From the NCBI RefSeq assembly GCF_002875945.1, contig NZ_MCZK01000166.1, positions 23,717-87,716 of the forward strand: 64,000 bases of DNA, given 5' to 3'. Position 1 is the first letter of the stretch; the number at the start of each line of letters is the position of its first letter. A program made the translations under genes and the position numbers. The DNA comes from Vibrio lentus (GTDB lineage: Bacteria > Pseudomonadota > Gammaproteobacteria > Enterobacterales > Vibrionaceae). The notes under the pieces are model-generated. The model saw nothing but the letters and a program-made list of their open reading frames with translations, made no database searches and had not been told where the DNA came from. Shown one piece after another: positions 36,607 to 44,444 of the stretch.

Positions 36607-37550
36607 ATTCTCTCTTTTCTCCGAATGAAGTCAGGAACGCTTCTTTAGTTGAAGCTTTATCTTTGAATGACACCATCGAACAAGATATTCGAGATGGTTG
36701 GCAAGCGAGCTTAAACCTCACCTTTGTTGACCGTGGTGATAAAACCGTATTAAAGAATCGCCAGCAGTCTGGTCCGCTTGCGGTGCAACGCCCACTGTAT
36801 CCTGATGGGGAAACGTGTCACACCTACTTACTCCATCCCCCCGGCGGAGTGGTAGGTGGTGACACTCTCAATATTGAGGCAACCGTAGAAAGCGGTGCAC
36901 ATACGTTGATCACCACGCCAGGCGCGACCAAGTTCTATCGTTCTAACAACAAGTACGCCAAGCAGAAGCAAACCCTTCGAGTGAAGAAAGGTGCGCGCTT
37001 GGAATGGATGCCGCAAGAGAACATCTTTTTTCCCAATGCACACGTTCGTCTAGACACTGAAATTCGCCTTGAAAAGGGTGCACAGTTTTGGGGTTGGGAG
37101 ATGCACTGTTTTGGGCGACCTGCACAGAATGAGGGATTTGAGCGTGGTCACCTTGTTGGGAAAACGGAAATCTATCTTGATAATCAAAGGCTTCTGACTG
37201 AAGGTTTTAATTTTCATGGTGGCGATAAGTTAATGATAAATATGGGGTTACTTGATTTCTCAATGATGGGGACTTTTTATCTCACCTCAAATGAGAAGCA
37301 AGATTTAGAGTTGGTACAGAGCTTGCTCCTATCTATTACACAGCAAGCTTCACAGCAATCAGTTACAGCAAAAATGTCGAGTGAACCTACATTAATAATG
37401 GGCGCGACGCAGATAGAAGGATTGATTGTAGTGCGAGCCTTGGGTAATTGGAGTGAAGACATCCTCCAAGCCTTTGGTCAGATATGGCAAGCAACTCGCT
37501 CTCATTTGTGTGGTACGACTCCGGATTTACCAAGGATTTGGGCGACTTAG
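36603..37550 (+). CDS. ureD: Urease accessory protein UreD
   Basis: UreD (UreH) forms with UreF and UreG the complex that delivers nickel into apo-urease. Family motifs visible are RQQSGPLAVQRPLYPDGE, HPPGGVVGGDTL and TPGATKFYRS. It has 315 residues. The first urease gene in the cluster, translationally coupled to urtE, and followed by an apparent intrinsic terminator before ureA. Confidence 0.94.
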   Translation: MNSLFSPNEVRNASLVEALSLNDTIEQDIRDGWQASLNLTFVDRGDKTVLKNRQQSGPLAVQRPLYPDGETCHTYLLHPPGGVVGGDTLNIEATVESGAHTLITTPGATKFYRSNNKYAKQKQTLRVKKGARLEWMPQENIFFPNAHVRLDTEIRLEKGAQFWGWEMHCFGRPAQNEGFERGHLVGKTEIYLDNQRLLTEGFNFHGGDKLMINMGLLDFSMMGTFYLTSNEKQDLELVQSLLLSITQQASQQSVTAKMSSEPTLIMGATQIEGLIVVRALGNWSEDILQAFGQIWQATRSHLCGTTPDLPRIWAT

Positions 37551-37563
37551 CGATTAGCCCTTT

Positions 37564-37601
37564 TGTACCTAGGGTGACTTCCGGCTCTAGGTACATTTTT
37601 T
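37564..37601 (+). terminator. Internal terminator or attenuator between ureD and ureA
   Basis: TGTACCTAG (37564-37572) pairs perfectly with CTAGGTACA (37587-37595) across a 14-base loop and is followed at once by six Ts. The downstream 81 bases contain a second small hairpin (TGCTCA/TTGAGCA). Confidence 0.7.
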
Positions 37602-37682
37602 CAAGCTTGCTGTGTTTGAATCCCACTTACTGCTCATGCGTTTTTGAGCACTAAGAAAATAACACTAACAGCGGGCGGCTAA

Positions 37683-37985
37683 ATGGAATTAACACCAAGA
37701 GAAAAAGATAAGTTACTTATCTTCTGCGCAGGAATACTGGCACAGCAGCGCAAACAAAAAGGCTTAAAACTCAACTACCCAGAATCTATTGCGCTGATCA
37801 GCAGTGCCATTCTTGAAGGTGCCCGCGAGGGTAAGACCGTTTCGGAATTGATGGATTTTGGACGCACACTGCTTACCGTTGATGACGTAATGGAGGGGAT
37901 CCCTTCCATGATCCCAGATGTACAAGTCGAAGCTACTTTTCCTGATGGCACCAAGTTGGTGACCGTTCATGAACCTATCGTGTAG
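37683..37985 (+). CDS. ureA: Urease gamma subunit
   Basis: UreA is the small gamma structural subunit of the three-chain bacterial nickel urease. At 100 residues it is the expected length and starts MELTPREKDKLLIFCAGILA. It also contains KLNYPESIALISSAILEGAR, a hallmark of the subunit. It lies 11 bases before ureB. Confidence 0.97.
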   Translation: MELTPREKDKLLIFCAGILAQQRKQKGLKLNYPESIALISSAILEGAREGKTVSELMDFGRTLLTVDDVMEGIPSMIPDVQVEATFPDGTKLVTVHEPIV

Positions 37986-37996
37986 GGAGAAGTAAT

Positions 37997-38332
37997 ATGG
38001 CTGGTTCCACCAAACAATATTCAGGTTTCGTTCCCGGAAAAGTAGAAACGGCTCCGGGCCACATCACCCTCAACGAAGGCCGCGACACGACGTCAGTTAA
38101 GGTGCAAAACATTGGCGACCGTCCTATTCAAATTGGCTCTCATTACCACTTCTACGAAGCAAACCCTTCGCTGATCTTTGACCGAGAAGCCACTAAAGGT
38201 TTTCGACTCAATATCCCTGCAGGCACCGCAACTCGCTTTGAACCGGGTCAGTCGCGCAGCGTCGAGTTAGTGCGTTATGCCGGTAAGTTAGAGATCTACG
38301 GCTTCCAAGGAAAGGTGATGGGCAAGCTCTAA
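37997..38332 (+). CDS. ureB: Urease beta subunit
   Basis: UreB is the beta structural subunit. The 111-residue product carries the typical VQNIGDRPIQIGSHYHFYEA and FDREATKGFRLNIPAGTA segments. A GGGAGAAG ribosome-binding site precedes the start. Confidence 0.97.
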   Translation: MAGSTKQYSGFVPGKVETAPGHITLNEGRDTTSVKVQNIGDRPIQIGSHYHFYEANPSLIFDREATKGFRLNIPAGTATRFEPGQSRSVELVRYAGKLEIYGFQGKVMGKL

Positions 38333-38373
38333 GCGCTCTTCATGGAAATAACTAAAACAACAAAGGATTGATC

Positions 38374-40077
38374 ATGGCGACGATATCCAGACAGGCTTAC
38401 GCCGAAATGTTTGGGCCAACAGTCGGTGACCGAGTGCGTCTTGCTGACACCGATTTATGGCTAGAAGTTGAAAAGGATTACACCGTATACGGCGATGAAG
38501 TGAAGTTCGGCGGCGGTAAAGTGATTCGTGATGGACAAGGGCAAAGCCAACGACCAAGTGCCGAAACTCCTGACTTGGTGATCACCAACGCGATTGTGTT
38601 GGATTACTGGGGCATCGTAAAAGCGGATGTCGCAATCAAAGATGGTCGAGTTCAGGCATTGGGTAAAGCGGGTAATCCAGACGTTCAACCGGGTGTTGAT
38701 ATTGTGATTGGCCCGGGTACGGAAATTCTGGCCGGCGAAGGTTCAATCCTCACGGCAGGTGGCATCGACTCACACATTCACTTTATCTGCCCGCAACAGA
38801 TTGAAGAAGCTTTGGCATCGGGTGTTACGACCATGATAGGTGGTGGCACCGGGCCAAACACCGGTACCAACGCAACCACATGTACACCGGGCCCTTGGAA
38901 CATGCACCGTATGTTGGAATCGCTCGATCAGTTCCCAATGAACTTTGGTTTGCTAGGTAAGGGTAACGCTAGCAAACCGGAAGCACTGCGTGAGCAAGTC
39001 GCAGCAGGTGCAGTCGGTTTGAAGTTGCACGAAGACTGGGGAACAACCCCTGCTTCAATCGATACTTGTTTGAGTGTGGCTGACGAGATGGACGTACAAG
39101 TTGCGATTCATACCGACACTCTGAATGAATCTGGTTTTGTTGAATCGACACTTGGCGCAATCGGCGACCGAGTGATTCATACCTATCACACCGAAGGTGC
39201 GGGCGGTGGTCATGCTCCCGATATTATTCGCGCTGCAGGCGAACCGAACGTTCTGCCTTCTTCGACTAACCCAACACGACCTTACACCATCAATACGGTC
39301 GATGAGCATTTAGACATGTTGATGGTCTGCCATCACTTGTCACCATCGATTGCTGAAGATGTCGCGTTCGCTGAGTCGCGTATCCGCCGTGAAACCATTG
39401 CTGCAGAAGACATTCTTCATGATTTAGGGGCGTTCTCGATGATCGCGTCGGACTCGCAAGCGATGGGACGTGTAGGCGAGGTGGTCACTCGAACATGGCA
39501 AACTGCGCACAAGATGAAAGTACAGCGTGGCAGCCTAAAAGAAGATTCAGATTACAGCGATAACTTCCGCTTAAGACGCTATGTCGCTAAGTACACCATC
39601 AACCCTGCGATCACTCATGGTATGTCTCATGAAATCGGTTCTATCGAAGCAGGAAAGCTCGCGGATTTAGTGCTGTGGAAACCTGCCTTCTTTGGTGTGA
39701 AACCAAGCGTGATTTTGAAAGGCGGCATGATCGCGATGGCACCAATGGGTGATCCCAATGCTTCTATCCCAACTCCTCAGCCAGTTCACTATCGCTCTAT
39801 GTTTGGTAGCTATGGCAAGGCATGTCAGAACACATCGATGTTGTTTGTCTCTAAAGAAGCCAAAGCGCAGAACATCGATAAGCAATTAGGTTTGCAGAGC
39901 TTGATTGGCGTAGTGAGTAACTGCCGAAACATCAGTAAAGCCGACATGAAGTTGAACGATTGGATGCCAAAAATTGAGGTCGATTCTCAGACGTATCAAG
40001 TGAGCGCCGATGGAGAACTTCTGACTTGTGAGCCTGCTGAAGAACTACCAATGGCACAGCGGTATTTTCTATTTTGA
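38374..40077 (+). CDS. ureC: Urease alpha subunit (catalytic)
   Basis: UreC holds the dinuclear nickel centre that hydrolyses urea to ammonia and carbamate. The nickel ligands H134 and H136 (SHIHFICP), the carbamylated lysine K217 and H219 (GLKLHEDWG), H246 (HTDTLNE) and the flap histidine region (MVCHHL) are all present at the numbering of the Klebsiella enzyme. It has 567 residues. The ATG at 38374 follows AAGGA; the TTG at 38368 would overlap that site. Confidence 0.98.
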   Translation: MATISRQAYAEMFGPTVGDRVRLADTDLWLEVEKDYTVYGDEVKFGGGKVIRDGQGQSQRPSAETPDLVITNAIVLDYWGIVKADVAIKDGRVQALGKAGNPDVQPGVDIVIGPGTEILAGEGSILTAGGIDSHIHFICPQQIEEALASGVTTMIGGGTGPNTGTNATTCTPGPWNMHRMLESLDQFPMNFGLLGKGNASKPEALREQVAAGAVGLKLHEDWGTTPASIDTCLSVADEMDVQVAIHTDTLNESGFVESTLGAIGDRVIHTYHTEGAGGGHAPDIIRAAGEPNVLPSSTNPTRPYTINTVDEHLDMLMVCHHLSPSIAEDVAFAESRIRRETIAAEDILHDLGAFSMIASDSQAMGRVGEVVTRTWQTAHKMKVQRGSLKEDSDYSDNFRLRRYVAKYTINPAITHGMSHEIGSIEAGKLADLVLWKPAFFGVKPSVILKGGMIAMAPMGDPNASIPTPQPVHYRSMFGSYGKACQNTSMLFVSKEAKAQNIDKQLGLQSLIGVVSNCRNISKADMKLNDWMPKIEVDSQTYQVSADGELLTCEPAEELPMAQRYFLF

Positions 40078-40083
40078 TAGCTC

Positions 40084-40160
40084 GGCTGAAGGATCTTGTT
40101 TTAAAGGCTTAGCTGAGGGCTCCTGTTTTAGCTCTTGGCTGAGGGCTCTTATTTTGAACG
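40084..40160 (+). repeat. Three degenerate 26-27-base tandem repeats between ureC and ureE
   Basis: Units starting at 40084, 40111 and 40137 share the pattern (G/A)GCTGA(A/G)GG-TC-TTGTTTTA with a few changes. They fill most of the 116-base gap between the two genes. A recent local duplication with possible effect on mRNA structure is the simplest reading. Confidence 0.7.
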
Positions 40161-40193
40161 TTATAAATCTCACAAGGAGATTGAGGTAATAGC

Positions 40194-40646
40194 ATGATTG
40201 AACTGACTCAACTGAATACTCAAATGCAAAATGCGCCGGACGGCTACTTAAGCCTGCCGATCGATAGCCGAATTAAAAGCCGTCTTAAGGTGATGCTTGA
40301 TGATGGGCGCAATGCCGGACTGTTTCTACCACGAGGTCATATCTTGCGTGGTGGCGAGCAACTTTCAAGTGAATGCGGCTTAGTCGTCGAAGTGAAAGCG
40401 GCACCAGAAACCGTTTCGACGGTTTACTGTGAAGACTTGCTTCTGTTAACGCGAGTGGCTTACCACCTTGGCAACCGACATGTTCCGTTGCAAGTGGAGG
40501 CGGGCTGGGTTCGTTATCAACATGACCATGTTTTGGATGAAATGGTTGAAGGCTTAGGCGCAAAAGTGACTACCGAGACACAACCGTTTGAACCTGAAGG
40601 TGGCGCTTATGGCGGTCGCTCAGGTGGACATCATCACCATCATTAA
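40194..40646 (+). CDS. ureE: Urease nickel metallochaperone UreE
   Basis: UreE binds nickel and passes it to UreG and the UreDFG complex. The conserved dimer-interface nickel ligand H96 lies in AYHLGNRHVPLQ. The C-terminus ends GGRSGG followed by five His, the metal-storage tail seen in many UreE proteins. It has 150 residues and an AAGGAGA ribosome-binding site. Confidence 0.95.
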   Translation: MIELTQLNTQMQNAPDGYLSLPIDSRIKSRLKVMLDDGRNAGLFLPRGHILRGGEQLSSECGLVVEVKAAPETVSTVYCEDLLLLTRVAYHLGNRHVPLQVEAGWVRYQHDHVLDEMVEGLGAKVTTETQPFEPEGGAYGGRSGGHHHHH

Positions 40647-40719
40647 TCGAGTCATTGATGGCTCACTAAACGATTTATATAACAACGATATTAATAACTA
40701 TAAACGCAAGGAACTCGCG

Positions 40720-41316
40720 ATGAACTTTAAAACAGCTGCAGGCTTATGCACTTTCACAATAGCTTCTCTAACAACATCAACATTGGCTTTCGCTCACCCC
40801 GGACATGGATCGCATTCGGTTCATGAGTCTCACTCGTTTATGTCTGGCTTAACTCACCCAGTGACAGGTATGGATCACCTGATCATGCTGATTGCTTTCG
40901 GTCTATTAATTGGCGCACTGTCGTTCTCAACCAAGATAAAAGCCGCTCTGATTGGCGGCGGATTAGCGTCTTTGGTAGTAGGGCTTATCGCAGGCCAAGC
41001 CTTAGGTTTCTCTGTGATTGTTGAGCCAGCAATTATCGCTTCTCTGTTCGTCGTCAGCTTATGTTTATGGCACGTGTTCTCACCATCAACCAAGCGTGTA
41101 AACAGCGTATTAGTCGCTTCGATTGCTATGCTGTTTTTCCATGGTTACGCACACGGCGTTGAGGCCGCGAGTAATCTGACTCAATTCGCAACCGGTATGA
41201 GTATCAGTGCTCTGGCATTAATGGTTATCGGTACTTTGGTTGGCCGCGCGGTTTACTCTAAATGGATGTCAATCGGCGTCGCTTCAGCAAGCGCACTATT
41301 GATTTTAGGCGCGTAA
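40720..41316 (+). CDS. ureJ: HupE/UreJ family nickel transporter
   Basis: HupE/UreJ proteins are small membrane proteins implicated in nickel uptake and found in urease and hydrogenase operons. The 198-residue product has a signal-like first segment ending LAFA, then a His-rich N-terminus (HPGHGSHSVHESHS) and about six membrane helices. The family motif HPVTGMDHLIMLIAFG is intact. The start at 40720 has AAGGA upstream; the frame is open from 40588 but that part overlaps ureE and has no family similarity. Placed between ureE and ureF, which supports a role in nickel supply. Confidence 0.9.
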   Translation: MNFKTAAGLCTFTIASLTTSTLAFAHPGHGSHSVHESHSFMSGLTHPVTGMDHLIMLIAFGLLIGALSFSTKIKAALIGGGLASLVVGLIAGQALGFSVIVEPAIIASLFVVSLCLWHVFSPSTKRVNSVLVASIAMLFFHGYAHGVEAASNLTQFATGMSISALALMVIGTLVGRAVYSKWMSIGVASASALLILGA

Positions 41317-41357
41317 GCTCTCGAACTTTTCGATTCTAGAAGACAGAGAGTAAGAGT

Positions 41358-42038
41358 ATGACCACAACAGAAAATGTCGCGATTTATCGTCTGTTTCAAC
41401 TGATCAGTCCATCGTTGCCGATTGGTGGTTTCACCTATTCGCAAGGTCTCGAACTGGCGGTTGAAGCGGGGTGGGTGACCGATCGCAACAGCATGGAACA
41501 GTGGCTTAATACCATCGTCAGTTCCAGTGTAGCGACTTTGGAATTGCCCATCTTAGAGCGCCTTTATCACGCTGTAGAAAAGGGGGAAATCGATGAGGTT
41601 GAGCATTGGTGTAACTACTTATACTCAAGCCGTGAAACCAGTGAATTACGAGCGGAAGAAAAGCAGCGCGGACATGCATTGAACACCTTGTTGAAGCGCT
41701 TAGATATCGATATTTCGCTGGTGGATTCTGTTGATAGTCACCCAAACCAATTGTTGGGCATGTGTATGGCCGCTCAACATTGGAATATTGATTTAGAAAG
41801 TCTCAAGCAGGGTTATCTATGGAGCTGGCTTGAGAACATCGTTACCGCAGGGGTCAAGTTAGTGCCTTTAGGTCAAACCGATGGTCAGTTGGCACTGATT
41901 AATATCACCAACACGTTTCCCGAGCTGATTGAGAAAGCACGCACGATAGAAGATTGGATGATAGGCAGCTTTTCGCCTTCGATGGCATTAGCGAGCTCAC
42001 TGCACGAAACACAATACACGCGACTATTTCGTTCGTAG
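41358..42038 (+). CDS. ureF: Urease accessory protein UreF
   Basis: UreF is part of the UreDFG nickel-insertion complex and gates the GTPase activity of UreG. The all-helical 226-residue protein contains the family motif SPSLPIGGFTYSQGLE near the N-terminus and SPSMALASSLHE at the C-terminus. It is followed by ureG 46 bases later. Confidence 0.94.
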   Translation: MTTTENVAIYRLFQLISPSLPIGGFTYSQGLELAVEAGWVTDRNSMEQWLNTIVSSSVATLELPILERLYHAVEKGEIDEVEHWCNYLYSSRETSELRAEEKQRGHALNTLLKRLDIDISLVDSVDSHPNQLLGMCMAAQHWNIDLESLKQGYLWSWLENIVTAGVKLVPLGQTDGQLALINITNTFPELIEKARTIEDWMIGSFSPSMALASSLHETQYTRLFRS

Positions 42039-42084
42039 CGGTTAGCGCGAACGATGTAGCAAAAAGAATATAAGGAAGTAGACA

Positions 42085-42723
42085 GTGGAAAGTTATAAGC
42101 AACCCCTTCGAATTGGTATTGGTGGCCCGGTAGGGTCTGGTAAAACAGCACTGTTGGAAGTGCTATGTAAAGCGATTCGCGACAAGCTCAACATTGCGGT
42201 GGTAACCAACGACATCTACACCCAAGAAGATGCCAAGATTCTCACGCGAGCAGAGGCTCTGGAACCTGACCGCATCATTGGCGTAGAAACCGGTGGCTGC
42301 CCGCACACGGCTATCCGTGAAGATGCCTCGATGAACTTAGCTGCCGTAGAGGAGCTCGCTAAGCTGCATAAGAACCTCGATGTGGTATTCGTCGAAAGTG
42401 GCGGTGATAACTTAAGTGCGACGTTCAGCCCTGAGTTAGCCGATCTTACTATCTATGTAATCGATGTAGCGGAAGGGGAGAAGATCCCACGTAAAGGTGG
42501 CCCGGGTATTACACGATCCGATCTGTTAGTCATCAACAAGATCGATTTAGCACCGTATGTTGGTGCGTCACTTGAGGTGATGGAGCAAGATACGCAGCGC
42601 ATGCGTCCAACCAAACCATACGTGTTCACCAACCTAAAAGAGAGCCAAGGGTTGGACTTCATCATCAACTTTATTGTGACGGAAGGAATGCTGACCATGA
42701 AGGAGCCTTCTACGACTGAGTAG
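42085..42723 (+). CDS. ureG: Urease accessory GTPase UreG
   Basis: UreG is the SIMIBI-class GTPase that powers nickel delivery to urease. The P-loop GGPVGSGKTALLE (from residue 13) and the nickel-binding C72-P73-H74 motif (ETGGCPHTAIRED) are intact, as is NKIDLAPYVG. It has 212 residues and a GTG start after AAGGAAG. It is the last gene of the module. Confidence 0.96.
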   Translation: MESYKQPLRIGIGGPVGSGKTALLEVLCKAIRDKLNIAVVTNDIYTQEDAKILTRAEALEPDRIIGVETGGCPHTAIREDASMNLAAVEELAKLHKNLDVVFVESGGDNLSATFSPELADLTIYVIDVAEGEKIPRKGGPGITRSDLLVINKIDLAPYVGASLEVMEQDTQRMRPTKPYVFTNLKESQGLDFIINFIVTEGMLTMKEPSTTE

Positions 42724-42761
42724 GGCTGAAATTCGTTAGTTTTCCTGCAGCCGTTAGATAC

Positions 42762-42796
42762 AAAAAAGCCCTGTCGATTATTGATAGGGCTTTCTG
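42762..42796. terminator. Bidirectional terminator between ureG and xseA
   Basis: AAAGCCCT (42765-42772) and AGGGCTTT (42786-42793) pair, with further pairing inside. A run of As on the left serves as the T tail for the minus-strand xseA, and a shorter T run on the right serves ureG. Confidence 0.85.
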
Positions 42797-42828
42797 GTTT
42801 TAAATGGTTTCTAACGTTCTAATCGAAG

Positions 42829-44175
42829 CTAAAGCTCGCTCTTAGCGACTCTTGTTGTTACTTGCGATTCAATTACACCATCTTCTACTTGAGTGGTAAT
42901 CACTTCACCTACTTCGACGTCGTTAATCGATGATACGGTCTTGCTCGACGCTGAATGAGTAATGCTGTAGCCACGCTTTAGGGTTGCTAGCGGGCTCACT
43001 GTTTCTAGTTTTTCTGCGGCCATAGCGAGCTGGTGGCGAGTCGTTAGTAACGTCTTATCCATTGCATCCAATAGTTTTTGCTCTGAACGTTGCAGATGCA
43101 GTTTTTGTTCGCCAAGGCGTTTCACTGGCGAGTTCAATTGAAGCTGGTGCTGTTTACGTTCAACACGCTGTGCATGCTGTTTTAAGTATTGAGTCATACC
43201 ACGACGCAAACGCATGTCTAAGTCATCAAGCTGCTGACTCTGTTTTTGCAGTTGGTAGCTAGGGTGTTGCTTCTCTAAGCGGTATTTCAACGTTTGAGTT
43301 GACTGCGCTTGTTTGATTAATACATGACGAATCGCACTCACTAAACGAGCACGTTTAGAGGCAAAAGCTTGCTCTTTATGACTGTTATCACGGCTAACCA
43401 ATTCAGCGGCTGCTGATGGCGTTGGAGCACGTATATCTGCCACGAAATCGGCGATAGTGACGTCAACTTCGTGGCCAACGGCGCTGATAATCGGAATCTG
43501 GCTTGCTGCAATCGTGCGAGCAACGATCTCGTTATTGAAACACCATAAGTCTTCTAATGAACCGCCGCCACGACCCACGATCAATACATCACATTCGTTG
43601 CGCTCATTGGCACGTCCAATCGCTTGAGCGATCTGAATCGAAGCTCCTTCACCTTGCACCATGGTCGGATACACGATGACTGGCAATGAAGGATCGCGCC
43701 TTTTCAGTACATCGAGAATATCGAAGAGGGCTGCGCCTGTTTTAGAGGTGATGACACCAACGCATTTAGGATGTTCTGGAAGAATTTGTTTACTCGATTG
43801 AGCAAATAAGCCTTCCGCCGCCAAGTTCATCTTAAGTTTTTCAAACTCTTGTTGAAGCTTACCGTCACCCTCTGGCTGCATGCTTTCGATGATTAGTTGA
43901 TAGTCACCGCGCGGCTCATAAAGAGACAGACGAGCTTTGACTAGAACTTGATTACCGTTCTGAGGCTTAAAAGTCACACGACGGTTATTGCCACGAAACA
44001 TAGCGCACTTAACTTGAGCGTGAGAGTCTTTAAGCGTGAGGTACCAGTGACCAGAGACAGGTGCAGAGAAATTTGAGATTTCACCAACGAGCCAGACTAT
44101 TCCCATTTCGTTTTCTAATAGGAGACGAACCTCTGAGTTGAGGCGAGAAACAGTAAAGATGTTTGGATTAGTCAT
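42829..44175 (-). CDS. xseA: Exodeoxyribonuclease VII large subunit
   Basis: XseA is the catalytic large subunit of exonuclease VII, which degrades single-stranded DNA to oligonucleotides. The N-terminal OB-fold, the catalytic-domain motif IVGRGGGSLEDLWCFN, and a long coiled-coil C-terminal region rich in Gln and Arg are visible. It has 448 residues. It is divergent from guaB as in E. coli. Confidence 0.96.
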   Translation of the reverse strand: MTNPNIFTVSRLNSEVRLLLENEMGIVWLVGEISNFSAPVSGHWYLTLKDSHAQVKCAMFRGNNRRVTFKPQNGNQVLVKARLSLYEPRGDYQLIIESMQPEGDGKLQQEFEKLKMNLAAEGLFAQSSKQILPEHPKCVGVITSKTGAALFDILDVLKRRDPSLPVIVYPTMVQGEGASIQIAQAIGRANERNECDVLIVGRGGGSLEDLWCFNNEIVARTIAASQIPIISAVGHEVDVTIADFVADIRAPTPSAAAELVSRDNSHKEQAFASKRARLVSAIRHVLIKQAQSTQTLKYRLEKQHPSYQLQKQSQQLDDLDMRLRRGMTQYLKQHAQRVERKQHQLQLNSPVKRLGEQKLHLQRSEQKLLDAMDKTLLTTRHQLAMAAEKLETVSPLATLKRGYSITHSASSKTVSSINDVEVGEVITTQVEDGVIESQVTTRVAKSEL

Positions 44176-44299
44176 AGAAGCACTATCTTTCCTTGAAGGA
44201 AGGTCTTTCTTGGAATCTCACAGGGCGTGAGTATGGAAGATAGCGGCAATATAATACATAGCAAGGGGGTAAATGCAAATTAAAAATACAAAAATGTGT

Positions 44300-44315
44300 A
44301 GCCAAGCGATTTCGT
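44300..44315 (+). promoter_or_regulatory. PurR-like operator at the guaB promoter
   Basis: AGCCAAGCGATTTCGT matches the PurR consensus ACGCAAACGTTTTCGT at 12 of 16 positions. It ends 6 bases before the TATAAT box, so a repressor bound here would cover the promoter. Purine repression of guaBA is known in E. coli. Confidence 0.6.
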
Positions 44316-44321
44316 TGGCCG

Positions 44322-44327
44322 TATAAT
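44322..44327 (+). promoter_or_regulatory. guaBA promoter -10 element
   Basis: A perfect TATAAT 117 bases upstream of the guaB start. The -35 element is not obvious and would overlap the left end of the PurR-like box. Confidence 0.55.
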
Positions 44328-44444
44328 CCGTCCGCAATATCTAATCCAAATGCAGTTTGATTTTCCTTAATTGGCTGCCCTCATTAGGCGAAACGATGAG
44401 ATTGGATTGTTTCTTTTTACTCCTATTATTGTGAGATATTGCAA

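Noticed and set aside
37605..37682. T-arm-like string (GTTTGAATCCCAC) suggesting a tRNA
   Set aside because: No acceptor stem, D-arm or anticodon arm can be built around it.
40632..40646. Five-histidine end of UreE resembling an engineered tag
   Set aside because: Natural UreE proteins commonly end in His-rich nickel-binding tails.
40588..40719. 44-codon upstream extension of the HupE/UreJ gene
   Set aside because: It overlaps the UreE histidine tail and lacks family sequence; the start at 40720 has AAGGA and gives a normal N-terminus.
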